Below, one piece after another: positions 34,869-43,335 of a stretch of 64,000 nt of DNA (positions within the stretch are counted from its first letter, which is position 1; each line of letters begins with the position of its first letter). Source of the stretch: Actinoplanes sp. M2I2 (GTDB lineage Bacteria; Actinomycetota; Actinomycetes; Mycobacteriales; Micromonosporaceae); assembly GCF_023544445.1 (NCBI RefSeq), contig NZ_JALPVJ010000031.1, forward strand, positions 1 through 64,000, written 5' to 3'. A program made the translations under genes and the position numbers. The notes beneath the pieces are model-generated. The model was not told the origin of the DNA. It searched no databases and saw only the letters and a program-made list of their open reading frames with translations.

Positions 34869-35702
34869 ATGGTCGTCGACGAGTATGTGCAGGTCCGGCC
34901 GGGGGCCGGGCTGGCTCCGTTCGTCGCGGTCTATTCGGGTTACCGGCAGCGCGGCGTCGCGCCGATGCGGCACCTCGGGCTGCCGTCGCCCTATCTGACG
35001 ATGATCCTGACCCTGGACGAGCCGCTCGTGATGGCCGCCCATCCCGATCCGCGGCAGCGGCCCGGCAGCTACGACGCGCTGGTCGGCGGTCTGCACCTGG
35101 CGCCCGCGGTGATCATCCACGACGGGCGGCAGTCGGGTGTCCAGGTGGCTCTGCGCCCGCTGGGCTGCCGGGCCCTGCTCGGCGTGCCGGCCGCCGAGCT
35201 GGCCGGCCTGGACGTGGACGCGGCCGCGCTGTTCGGCGAAGCCGCCGTGGCCGAGATCCGGGAACAGCTGTGCGCCGCCCCGGACTGGCCGAGCCGTTTC
35301 GCCCTGCTCGACGACACGCTGCGGGCCAGGCTCACCGATCGTCGCGTCCGGCCCGAGATCGCGTACGCCTACCACCGCGTCACCGGGGGCGCCTCGATCA
35401 GGAGCGTGGCGGCCGAGGTGGGCTGGAGCGGCCGTCACCTGACCGGCCAGTTCCGCGCCGAGGTCGGGCTCCGGCCCAAGGAGGCCGCCCGGGTGGCCCG
35501 TTTCGACCGGGCCCGCCGCGCGCTGCGACCCGACCGGCCGATCGCCGCGGTGGCCGCCGCGCACGGCTTCGCCGACCAGTCCCACCTGGTGCGCGAGTTC
35601 CGGGCGCTGGCCGGCTGCACCCCGTCCGAGTGGCTGGCCGACGAGTTCGCTTTCGTCCAAGCGCTGGGCCTGCCGGTCACCGCAGAATCGAGCCATGACT
35701 GA
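34869..35702 (+). CDS. AraC-family transcription regulator
   Basis: A 277-residue regulator. An N-terminal sensor domain (VQVRPGAGLAPFVAVYSGYRQRGVAPMRHLGLPSPYLTMIL, first 150 or so residues) resembles the DUF6597 type. The C-terminal HTH pair follows (GGASIRSVAAEVGWSGRHLTGQFRAEVGLRPKEAARVARF, then AVAAAHGFADQSHLVREF). Divergent from the P450, it is a candidate for its control. It overlaps the VOC gene by eight bases, so they are co-expressed. Confidence 0.88.
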   Translation: MVVDEYVQVRPGAGLAPFVAVYSGYRQRGVAPMRHLGLPSPYLTMILTLDEPLVMAAHPDPRQRPGSYDALVGGLHLAPAVIIHDGRQSGVQVALRPLGCRALLGVPAAELAGLDVDAAALFGEAAVAEIREQLCAAPDWPSRFALLDDTLRARLTDRRVRPEIAYAYHRVTGGASIRSVAAEVGWSGRHLTGQFRAEVGLRPKEAARVARFDRARRALRPDRPIAAVAAAHGFADQSHLVREFRALAGCTPSEWLADEFAFVQALGLPVTAESSHD

Positions 35703-36105
35703 TGCGAGGACACCGCCACCACAGGTGTGGCCGACCCTGCGGGCCACCGACGCCCGCGCGCTGATCCGGTTCCTGGTCGACGCGTTCGGCTTCGAGGAGG
35801 TGGTCGTCCACGGCGACGGCGACCGGGTCGAGCACGCCCAGCTGGCCTGGCCGCTGGGCGGCGGCATCATGCTCGGCTCGGATCGCGGCGATGGCGACGA
35901 CGCGTGGCCGCTCAGGCCGGGGACCTTCGGCTGCTATGTGGTCGCCGACGACATCGACGCGCTGCACGAGCGCGCGGCCAAGGCCGGCGCGGAGATCCTG
36001 GAGGGGCCGTCCGACACCGATTACGGCTCGCGCGATTTCCGGGCCCGCGACCCCGAGGGCAATCTCTGGTCGTTCGGCACCTACCGCGGCGAGCCCGTGG
36101 GCTGA
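35695..36105 (+). CDS. VOC-family protein (PhnB/glyoxalase-like)
   Basis: A 136-residue single-domain protein. VWPTLRATDARALIRFLVDAFGFEEVVVHGD and FGCYVVADDIDALHERAAKAGAEILEGPSDTDYGSRDFRARDPEGNLWSFGTY show the paired beta-alpha units and the conserved EGNLWSFGTY ending. It co-transcribes with the AraC gene upstream. Ligand unknown. Its last codons are the start of a tandem repeat that continues past the stop. Confidence 0.85.
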   Translation: MTDARTPPPQVWPTLRATDARALIRFLVDAFGFEEVVVHGDGDRVEHAQLAWPLGGGIMLGSDRGDGDDAWPLRPGTFGCYVVADDIDALHERAAKAGAEILEGPSDTDYGSRDFRARDPEGNLWSFGTYRGEPVG

Positions 36106-36218
36106 CCGGCCACTCCGCCCTACCGCCGCGAGCCGTGGGCCGACCGGCCGCTCCGCCCTACCGCCGCGAGCCCGTGGGGCGACCGGCCACTCCGCCCTAC
36201 CGCGGCGAGCCCGTGGGC
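36081..36218. repeat. 39-bp tandem repeat extending the end of the VOC gene
   Basis: Units begin at 36081, 36120, 36158 and 36197 (spacings 39, 38 and 39), each starting CTACCGC and continuing GAGCC-GTGGG-GACCGGCC. The first unit encodes the last eight residues of the VOC protein plus its stop. The fourth is partial. The array fills the gap to the convergent NarL-type regulator, whose stop is at 36229. Confidence 0.88.
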
Positions 36219-36228
36219 CGGGGGTGTC

Positions 36229-36852
36229 TCAGCTCTGCAGCAGGCCGCGTTCGAAGGCCACGGCCACGGCGGCCGCCCGATCGCGGACACCCAGTTTCGC
36301 GTACGCGTGGAGCAGGTGGGTCTTGACCGTGGCCTCGCTGATGAACAGCCGGCTCGCGGCCTCCTTGTTGGAGTTGCCCCGCGCGATCAGCGTGAGGACC
36401 TCGAGCTCGCGCTGGCTCAGCGGCTCCTGCGCGGGTGAGCGCAGGCTGCCCATGAGCCGTCCGGCGACCGCCGGGGAGAGCACCGACTCGCCCCGGTGGG
36501 CCGCCTCGACGGCCCGGAAGAGCTCGTCGCGGGAGGCGTCCTTGAGCAGGTAACCGGTGGCGCCCGCCTTGATCGCGGGAAGCACGTCGGCGTCGGTGTC
36601 ATAGGTCGTCAGCACGAGCACCCGGGCCCGCGAGCCCTGCGCCTGCAACGCCTTGATCGCCGACACGCCGTCCATGCCGGGCATGCGCAGGTCCATCAGC
36701 ACGACGTCGGGGTCGACCGACCCGGCCACCGCGAGCGCCTCGCGCCCGTCGCCGGCCTCGCCGAGCACCTCGAAGCGGGCGTCCCCGGTGAACATGCCGC
36801 GCAGCCCGTCGCGCACCACGGGGTGGTCGTCGACGATCACCAGGCCGATCAC
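36229..36852 (-). CDS. NarL/FixJ-family response regulator
   Basis: A 207-residue regulator. Receiver with phosphoacceptor D54 (VLMDLRMPG), then LuxR-type HTH (LSQRELEVLTLIARGNSNKEAASRL and EATVKTHLLHAYAKLG). ATG at 36852 overlaps the kinase stop by four bases. The exporter genes upstream face the same way, suggesting a single operon of ATPase, permease, kinase and regulator. Confidence 0.93.
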   Translation of the reverse strand: MIGLVIVDDHPVVRDGLRGMFTGDARFEVLGEAGDGREALAVAGSVDPDVVLMDLRMPGMDGVSAIKALQAQGSRARVLVLTTYDTDADVLPAIKAGATGYLLKDASRDELFRAVEAAHRGESVLSPAVAGRLMGSLRSPAQEPLSQRELEVLTLIARGNSNKEAASRLFISEATVKTHLLHAYAKLGVRDRAAAVAVAFERGLLQS

Positions 36853-38108
36853 GCGGCCGCTCCGACCGCGATGGCCGGCACGCAGGCCGACAGCGCCGTG
36901 CCCGCGCCGGGCTCGGACTCGACCTCGAGGCTGCCGGCGATGCGGGCCAGCCGCTCGCGCATCGCGGCCAGGCCGTACCCGCCGGTCTCGGAGAACTCAC
37001 GCGGCAGAGCGGGATCGAAGCCGCCGCCGTCGTCGCGGACGTCCAGGGTCACCACGTCCTCCATGTAGGACAGGGTCAGACCGACCCGGCCGGCGCCGGC
37101 GTGCCGGGCCACGTTGGCCAGGGCTTCCTGGGCCGTCCGGAGCAGAGCCGCCTCGATCTCGGGCAGCAGCGGCCGCCGCGTGCCGGTCGTGATCAGCTCG
37201 GCGCTGACCTCGTGCACCCGGGCCCACTCCCGGACGACCTCGCCGATCGCCTCGGGCAGCCCGGCGCCGTCGAGCGTGTGCGGGCGCAGCGCCTGCACCG
37301 ACCGCCGCGCCTCGGTGAGGCTCTCGCGGGCCAGGCCCTTGGCGTTGTCGAGGTGCCGCCGCCAGTCACCCGGCCGGTCGGCCGCCGCGTCGGCCGCCTC
37401 GAGCTGGGTGACGATGCCGGTGAGGCCCTGGGCCAGCACGTCGTGGATCTCGCCGGCCATCCGTTGCCGCTCGTCGAGCACGCCGGCCTCGCGGGCCTGG
37501 GCCAGCAGCTGGGCGTGCAGGCCGGCGTTCTCCTTGAGCGCCGCGGCCAGCTTGGCGTTGGCCTCGCCCAGCTCGTCGATCATGCGGGCCCGCTTCTCGC
37601 CCTGCTCGTGGGTCCACATGGTCACCCAGATCATCACGTTGGCGACCCCGATGTTGATCGCCAGCACGACCAGGAAGACCGGGATGACGTCGGGCTCGGC
37701 CAGGACCGGGAAGCCCCCGATCTGCGAAATGGCCCCGGCTCCGGCGACGAGCGTGCCGGCCGCCAGCCGTCGCCAGCTCTTCAGCCCGTACGTGGTGAGC
37801 AGGTAACCGCTCCAGACGAAGAAGCCGAACAGCGGGCTGACCCAGACGAGCAGGTAGATCAGGGCGGCCAGACCCAGGAAGAACACGACCATCTTGCGTT
37901 CGTCCTGCTCCCACCGCGGGTGCAGGGGAATCCACCAGATCAGCCAGCCGGCTGTGGCGGCGACGGAGAGGCCGACGATCAGCCAGGACTTGTGCGGGAC
38001 ACCGACCGTGGAACCGGCCACCAGCAGGACGAGCGAGGCGCCCAGTGCGATGTACGGCAATCGGCCCATGATCCGGTCGACCCGGAGCGTCGTCGGCCCC
38101 TCCGTCAT
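36849..38108 (-). CDS. Sensor histidine kinase, DesK/NarX type
   Basis: A 419-residue kinase with six predicted N-terminal helices (about 18-165). A coiled linker (ANAKLAAALKENAGLHAQLLAQAREAGV) and HisKA_3 with H222 in AGEIHDVLAQGLTG follow. The HATPase domain has ANVARHAGAGRV and GYGLAAMRERLARIAGS. No large outer domain, so it senses within or near the membrane. It sits next to an ABC-2 exporter, a typical drug-sensing layout. Confidence 0.92.
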   Translation of the reverse strand: MTEGPTTLRVDRIMGRLPYIALGASLVLLVAGSTVGVPHKSWLIVGLSVAATAGWLIWWIPLHPRWEQDERKMVVFFLGLAALIYLLVWVSPLFGFFVWSGYLLTTYGLKSWRRLAAGTLVAGAGAISQIGGFPVLAEPDVIPVFLVVLAINIGVANVMIWVTMWTHEQGEKRARMIDELGEANAKLAAALKENAGLHAQLLAQAREAGVLDERQRMAGEIHDVLAQGLTGIVTQLEAADAAADRPGDWRRHLDNAKGLARESLTEARRSVQALRPHTLDGAGLPEAIGEVVREWARVHEVSAELITTGTRRPLLPEIEAALLRTAQEALANVARHAGAGRVGLTLSYMEDVVTLDVRDDGGGFDPALPREFSETGGYGLAAMRERLARIAGSLEVESEPGAGTALSACVPAIAVGAAA

Positions 38109-38124
38109 TTCACCCCACCCCCCG

Positions 38125-38865
38125 TTATGACCAGCGGAACGAACGGACCGCGGCGAACCCGAACACGGCCACGTAGCCCAGGAGAACGGTAGCGGAGAGC
38201 AGGCTGGGCCAGCTTCCCGTCATCGCCTCGTTGAGCGCCCGTTCGCCCGCTCCCAGCGGGGTGAAATCGGCGATCCGCTGCAGCACCTCGGGCATGACCT
38301 CGCGCGGCGTCCACAGCCCGGCGAAGAACATCAGCGGAAAGAACAGGATCGTGCCGACCGAGTTGCCGGCCTTGCCGCTGGGCACCACCGCGGCCACGAA
38401 GATGCCGATGGCCAGCGTCCCGGCCGCGGTGAGCAGAAAGGCCAGCACGAACGCGGGGAAGTTGTCGGCCAGCCGCACGTCGAAGGCCAGGCGGCCGACG
38501 GCCAGCACCAGGGCGGTGGAGGCGATCGCGGCCAGCCCGAACATCGCCAGCTGGGCGCCGAGCAGCTTGAGCGGGGACACCGGGGTGGTGGCCAGCCGGC
38601 GCAGCACGCCGCGCTCACGATAGGTGGCCAGCACGGCCGGGGTCACCTGGATGGCCACCATGGCCAGGGTGAGCGCCACCGCGATGCCGACGTAGAGGTC
38701 GATGACGCGGGCGCCGCCGAGATCGGCCTGCGGCTCCCGGAAGGACGGGATGCTGCCGAGGATCACGACGAGCAACGTCGGGAAGAACAGGACGAAGAAG
38801 GCGGAGATCGGCTCCCGCAGGAAGAGCTTGATCTCGGTCAGGGTCAGCTTGGCGAAGACAGGCAT
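38125..38865 (-). CDS. ABC-2 type transporter permease (drug exporter type)
   Basis: A 246-residue permease with six helices. TEIKLFLREPISAFFVLFFPTLLVVILGSIPSF at the N-terminus and RERGVLRRLATTPVSPLKLLGAQL are typical of daunorubicin-resistance DrrB-type exporters. The LFFPLMFFAGLWTPREVMPEVLQRI segment fits the family end. Paired with the ATPase upstream, four bases apart. Cargo unknown. Confidence 0.9.
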   Translation of the reverse strand: MPVFAKLTLTEIKLFLREPISAFFVLFFPTLLVVILGSIPSFREPQADLGGARVIDLYVGIAVALTLAMVAIQVTPAVLATYRERGVLRRLATTPVSPLKLLGAQLAMFGLAAIASTALVLAVGRLAFDVRLADNFPAFVLAFLLTAAGTLAIGIFVAAVVPSGKAGNSVGTILFFPLMFFAGLWTPREVMPEVLQRIADFTPLGAGERALNEAMTGSWPSLLSATVLLGYVAVFGFAAVRSFRWS

Positions 38866-38869
38866 CGGG

Positions 38870-39772
38870 TCATTCCTTCCCGAACCGGCCGGTCAGCTGG
38901 ACGAACGCGTCGTCCAGACTGGCCTGCTCGATCCGCAGGTCGGCGGCGATGATCTCGTTGACGGCCAGCACCGAGGTGACCGCGTGCAGCAGGTTGCCGG
39001 TGCCGACGACCTCGAGCTGCGAACCGTGGTGGGTGACCTGACGCACCTCGGGGCGGGCCAGGAGCAGCACGTCGTCGATCGGGGCGGACGGCCGGAAGCG
39101 GATCCGCTGCTCGCTGTCCATCCCGGCGATCAGCCCGGCCGGGGTGTCCAGCGCGACGACCTCGCCGCGGTCGATCACGGCGAGCCGGTCGCAGAGCCGC
39201 TCGGCCTCCTCCATGAAGTGGGTGACCAGCACGATCGTCACGCCACTGGCCCGTACCGACTCGATCAGGTCCCAGGTGTCCCGGCGGGCCTGCGGGTCGA
39301 GCCCGGTGGTCAGCTCGTCGAGGATGGCGATCCGCGGGCTGCCGATCAGCGCGAGGGCGATCGACAGCCGCTGCTTCTGGCCTCCCGAGAGCTTCACGTA
39401 CGAGGTGGAGAGCTTCTCACCGAGGCCGAGCTCGCGGGTGAGCGCGCGCCAGTCGGCCGGCTCGGCATAGAAGGAGGCGTAGAGCTCGAGCGCCTCCCGG
39501 ACCGTCAGCTTGTCCGGCAGGCCGCTCTCCTGCAGCTGGACGCCGACGTCGGACCGCAGCGACCGGTCGTCCGGATCGCGGTCGAGCACCCGGATGACGC
39601 CGGCGTCGGGCCGGCGCAGTCCGGAGACGCACTCGACGGTGGTGGTCTTGCCGGCGCCGTTGGGACCGAGAATGCCGAAGATCTCGCCGGCTTCCACCGT
39701 GAACGAGACGTCCCGCACCGCAAGCGTGTCCCCGTACGCCTTGCGCAGGTTACGGACCTCGATGACTGTCAT
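38870..39772 (-). CDS. ABC transporter ATP-binding protein (DrrA-like)
   Basis: A 300-residue ATPase. Walker A GPNGAGKTT is at 37-45, Q-loop VGVQLQES, signature LSGGQKQRLS, and Walker B IAILDELTTGLDPQ with Leu in place of the usual Pro after DE. The C-terminal 80-residue extension (HHGSQLEVVGTGNLLHAV) is like that of drug-resistance transporters. First gene of the leftward operon with permease, kinase and regulator. Confidence 0.92.
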   Translation of the reverse strand: MTVIEVRNLRKAYGDTLAVRDVSFTVEAGEIFGILGPNGAGKTTTVECVSGLRRPDAGVIRVLDRDPDDRSLRSDVGVQLQESGLPDKLTVREALELYASFYAEPADWRALTRELGLGEKLSTSYVKLSGGQKQRLSIALALIGSPRIAILDELTTGLDPQARRDTWDLIESVRASGVTIVLVTHFMEEAERLCDRLAVIDRGEVVALDTPAGLIAGMDSEQRIRFRPSAPIDDVLLLARPEVRQVTHHGSQLEVVGTGNLLHAVTSVLAVNEIIAADLRIEQASLDDAFVQLTGRFGKE

Positions 39773-39854
39773 GCATAGAGCGTCACACCGGCCCCGGGGG
39801 TCCCGAATCGACCAGCTCGCTCCACCGTGGATCCACCGGTTGGTGGATGCCGCC

Positions 39855-41060
39855 CTACGCCATCGCTTCTTCGGTGCTGCTCGCGGCGTTGTTGTTGCTC
39901 TTGCCCAGACCGGTGACCGTCGAGTAGACCGAGCCGACCTGAGCGGCGACGCGCTTCCAGGAGTACGCCTGCCGGGCCCGGTCGAGCGCCGCCGTGGCGT
40001 ACGCGAAGCGCCGCACCTTGTCGTTGACCAGGCGCCGCAGGGCTCCACCGAGCGCGCGCGGGTCGCGGGCGGGCACCAGGTCGCCGGTCAGCCCGTCGAC
40101 CACCGTCTCGTCGAGGCCGCCCACCGAGGTGCCGATCACCGGCACGCCACAGGCCATCGCCTCGAGCGCGGACGCCTCGAACTGCTCCTCCCACGGAGCC
40201 GCGACGAGCAGGTCGGCCGAGCGGTACCAGCGCGGCATGTCCCGTGCGGGCACGCTGCCGACCAGGCGGAACCGGTCGGCCACGTCGAGCTTCTCGGCGA
40301 GGGCGCGCAGCTTGCGGGCGCCCGGGTCGGTGGTCAGCTGGTCGGCCGGCGGGCCCCCGACCACGACCACCTCGGCCGTGGGGACGTAGCGCATGGCCTG
40401 CAGGACGTCGCCGAAGCCCTTGCGCTCGACGAGCCGCCCGACCGACAGGATGCGGGGCCGGTCGTGGTCGCGCTCGACGGCCGGGCCGTCGGGGCTGAAC
40501 CGGACGCTGTCGACGCCGGCGGGCACGACGGTCAGCTGGGCGCGGGGCACCCCGATGCGGACGAGCCCCTGCACCTCGTCCTGGCTCTGGGCGACGACCC
40601 GGTCGACCGCCCGGCCCAGGGCGCGCTCGTAGCCCGTGCGGGAGGGACGGCCGGTGCCGGCCTGGATCTCGCCGAGCTCGTGGAACGACTGCACGACCGG
40701 AATGCCGAACCGGCGCGCGGCGGTGACGGCGGCCAAGCCGCTGGTCCAGAAGTGGGCGTGCACGACCTCGGGCACCCAGTGCCCCGAACGCCAGTTCTCC
40801 TCGAGCCGGCGGGCGAACTCGCCCATGTGCGGGAGCAGCAGGTCGGGCGGGAGGAACTTCGGCGGGCCGGCGGTGACGTGGACGACGCGGAGGCCGCCGG
40901 GCGTGCTGACCACCTCGGCCACGGCCGGGTCGTCCCGGCGGGTGTAGACGCACACCTCATGACCGAGCTCGGCCAGGGCGGCCGACAGACCCGCGACGTG
41001 GGTGTTCTGCCCGCCGTCACCCAGGGGGCTGGCGTGCTCGGAAATCATGGCAATGCGCAC
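39855..41060 (-). CDS. GT4-family glycosyltransferase
   Basis: A 401-residue retaining glycosyltransferase. MRIAMISEHASPLGDGGQNTHVAGLSAAL shows the N-terminal Rossmann glycine loop. The C-terminal donor-binding motif is EQFEASALEAMACGVPVIGTSVGGLDETVVDG, containing the EX7E pair. It uses a nucleotide sugar donor (UDP- or GDP-hexose) and acts in the cytosol. The acceptor is unknown; isolated GT4 enzymes of this type often make glycolipids or osmolyte glycosides. Confidence 0.9.
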   Translation of the reverse strand: MRIAMISEHASPLGDGGQNTHVAGLSAALAELGHEVCVYTRRDDPAVAEVVSTPGGLRVVHVTAGPPKFLPPDLLLPHMGEFARRLEENWRSGHWVPEVVHAHFWTSGLAAVTAARRFGIPVVQSFHELGEIQAGTGRPSRTGYERALGRAVDRVVAQSQDEVQGLVRIGVPRAQLTVVPAGVDSVRFSPDGPAVERDHDRPRILSVGRLVERKGFGDVLQAMRYVPTAEVVVVGGPPADQLTTDPGARKLRALAEKLDVADRFRLVGSVPARDMPRWYRSADLLVAAPWEEQFEASALEAMACGVPVIGTSVGGLDETVVDGLTGDLVPARDPRALGGALRRLVNDKVRRFAYATAALDRARQAYSWKRVAAQVGSVYSTVTGLGKSNNNAASSTEEAMA

Positions 41061-41181
41061 GAGGTCCCCTCCGTATTGCTGCAGTTCGCGGGAGGCTGAT
41101 GCCCGGCAGCCGGATCCGTAAACCTGCGCCGATCGGTTGCGGCGGCGATTACAGGGGCTTTACGCAGGGTATGCCCCGGGC

Positions 41182-41637
41182 GTGGCTACCGTTCAGCGTA
41201 CCCTCCAAGCTTCCCCGGACCGTGTCTTCGCCGTGCTGGCCGACGGCTGGACCTACAGCGACTGGGTCGTCGGCACCGTGCACATCCGCGATGTCGAGGC
41301 CGCCTGGCCGCAGGTCGGCTCGAAGCTGCACCACAAGGCCGGGCCGTGGCCGTTCTCCCTGCACGACAAGTCGGTGGTGCTCGACATGGAGCCCGACCGC
41401 CGGCTGCGCCTGAACGCCGGCCTGTGGCCGCTGGGCGAGGCAGTGGTCGACATCCACCTCGAGCCCGCCGGCCCCGGCGCCACCAAGGTCACCATCCAGG
41501 AGGACTTCGAGCGCGGGCCGCTGCTGGCCCTGCGCAACAAGCTCAACGACCTCGTCCTGCACCGCCGCAACATCGAGACGCTGCGCCGCCTGGCCGACAT
41601 CGCCGAACGCTCGCCGAAGACCACCGAGAAGCCGTAG
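41182..41637 (+). CDS. SRPBCC (START-like) family protein
   Basis: About 151 residues from GTG 41182 (VATVQRTLQASPDRVFAVLADGWTYSDWVVGTVHIR). The pattern of an N-terminal strand, a DRVFAVLAD helix, curved beta sheet and a long C-terminal helix (ALRNKLNDLVLHRRNIETLRRLADIAERS) is the hydrophobic-ligand-binding START fold of the polyketide cyclase/CoxG type. Ligand unknown. It faces the CrtI-like oxidoreductase end to end. Confidence 0.8.
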   Translation: MATVQRTLQASPDRVFAVLADGWTYSDWVVGTVHIRDVEAAWPQVGSKLHHKAGPWPFSLHDKSVVLDMEPDRRLRLNAGLWPLGEAVVDIHLEPAGPGATKVTIQEDFERGPLLALRNKLNDLVLHRRNIETLRRLADIAERSPKTTEKP

Positions 41638-41678
41638 CCCGGCCGCGGCGGCCGTTTACGACCGCCGCGAGGCTGTCG

Positions 41679-43268
41679 CTAGTCGGCGTAGATCAGCTTG
41701 TGGCCGGCGTTGATCACTCCGCGGTAGGCGCCGCCCAGCAGGGCCCGGTCGCGGGCCAGGGCGGCGCGGGCCGCGTTGCTGCCGGGAGCGCCGTGCACGC
41801 CGCCGCCCGGGTGAGCCGACGAGCTGGCCATGAACAGCCGGTCGACCGGGGTGTCGGCGCGGCCCAGGCTGGGGATCGGGCGCAGGAACAGCTGCTGGAA
41901 CGCGGCCGCCGTGCCTCCGCCGAGCGCGCCGCCGACCAGCGACGGGTTCTCGCGCTGCAGGTCGGCCGGGGAGAAGACGTTGCGGCCCACGACCTCCTGC
42001 TTGAAGCCCGGGGCGTGCTCCTCGACCACCGTCTCCATGCGCTCGACGTGGGCGGCGATCTCGTCGGGTTCCCAGTGGTCGCGGTGCGGCAGATGCGTGT
42101 ACGCCCAGAGCGACTCGGTGCCCTCCGGCGAGTGCTCGGAATCGGCCGTGGTCATCTGGCCCAGCAGCAGGAACGGGTGCGGCGGCATCTCGTCGGTGGC
42201 CAGGTAGGACGCGTACCGGGTCAGGCCGTTGAGGTCGGCGCCCAGGTGCACCGTTCCGGCGCCGTTCGCGGCCGGGTTCTTCCAGGGCATCTTGCGGCCC
42301 ACGGCCCAGTCGACCTTGACCGTCGCGCCGTCCCAGCGGAAGTGGGCCAGGTCCTCCACGAGCCGCGGCGGGAGCCAGCGCTCGCCCACCAGGTCGAGAT
42401 AGAGGGCCGGCGCCGGCACGTCGGCGACCACGGCCCGGTAGGCCCGGTGCGGCTCCCCGGCGGCCAGCACGCCCATGGCCCGGCCCCGGGCGATCAGCAC
42501 CCGCTCGACGGGCGCGTCGTAGATGATCCGCCCGCCGCGCTGCTCGAGCCGGGCGACGAGCGCGTCGGTGATCCGCTGGGCGCCACCGACCGGCACCGGC
42601 CAGCCGTACTGCTGTCCCAGCATCGCCAGCAGCCAGCCGTAGACGCCGCCGCCCGCCTCCTCCGGCGAGAGGTCGGTGTGCAGCGCGCACCCGGCCATCA
42701 GCAGCGGCCCGCCGTCGCCGGCGAACATCTCCGAGCCCATCTCGCGCACCGACAGCAACAGGCGGCGGGCCAGGCGCAGGGCGCCCCCGGTGCGCAGCCG
42801 GCGCACCAGCGAGACGCCGTGGCGTACCGGTGGGAAGGGGGTCAGGATCGTGTCGAGCATGGTGTCGGAGACCGAGAGCCATTCCTCGTACGCTGTCTTC
42901 CACTTCTCGCCGTCACCCGGGGCGAAGGCCTCCAGCGACTCCATCGTGCGGGCCAGATCGCGGTTGATCGTGGCCGCCCGGCCGTCCGGGAACAGGTGGG
43001 TCAGCACGTCCGGCGAGTGGGTCCAGCTCAGGCCGTGGTCGCCCAGATCGAGACCGTTGAGCACCGGCGAGGCGAACCCGAGCGGATAGAACGAGCTGAA
43101 AAGATCACTGAGGTAGCCGGGCGCGGTGACGTAGCCCGACCGGACGGCGCCGCCCGGATGCGGCGTCGCCTCCAGCACCAGCACCGACCAGCCCGCGTCG
43201 GCGAGCAGATTGGCAGCCACCAGGCCGTTGTGCCCGGCACCGACCACGATCGCATCCGCGCTTTCCAT
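41679..43268 (-). CDS. CrtI/PYROXD2-like FAD-dependent oxidoreductase
   Basis: About 529 residues. N-terminal FAD motif VVGAGHNGLVAANLLADAGWSVLVLEATPHPGGAVRS, then a central domain and a C-terminal ending with HPGGGVHGAPGSNAAR, typical of phytoene-desaturase/carotene-isomerase relatives. The family removes or moves hydrogens on isoprenoid or similar chains, or acts in unrelated redox roles. With no phytoene synthase nearby, a carotenoid role is not assured. ATG at 43268; a GTG six bases upstream is also possible. Confidence 0.85.
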   Translation of the reverse strand: MESADAIVVGAGHNGLVAANLLADAGWSVLVLEATPHPGGAVRSGYVTAPGYLSDLFSSFYPLGFASPVLNGLDLGDHGLSWTHSPDVLTHLFPDGRAATINRDLARTMESLEAFAPGDGEKWKTAYEEWLSVSDTMLDTILTPFPPVRHGVSLVRRLRTGGALRLARRLLLSVREMGSEMFAGDGGPLLMAGCALHTDLSPEEAGGGVYGWLLAMLGQQYGWPVPVGGAQRITDALVARLEQRGGRIIYDAPVERVLIARGRAMGVLAAGEPHRAYRAVVADVPAPALYLDLVGERWLPPRLVEDLAHFRWDGATVKVDWAVGRKMPWKNPAANGAGTVHLGADLNGLTRYASYLATDEMPPHPFLLLGQMTTADSEHSPEGTESLWAYTHLPHRDHWEPDEIAAHVERMETVVEEHAPGFKQEVVGRNVFSPADLQRENPSLVGGALGGGTAAAFQQLFLRPIPSLGRADTPVDRLFMASSSAHPGGGVHGAPGSNAARAALARDRALLGGAYRGVINAGHKLIYAD

Positions 43269-43335
43269 GCCCACCCCCTGCGTTTGCCGCCAGACGTGCC
43301 CGGGTAGCTGCCGTCAAAACCTGTCAGGAGCCGGC

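Noticed and set aside
30378..36105. A natural-product gene cluster based on the P450, FAD monooxygenase and SDR
   Set aside because: No polyketide synthase, peptide synthetase, terpene synthase or precursor gene is present, so only tailoring-type enzymes are seen.
41679..43268. A carotenoid cluster, suggested by the CrtI-like gene
   Set aside because: No phytoene synthase, lycopene cyclase or prenyl transferase lies near it, and the family has members outside carotenoid metabolism.
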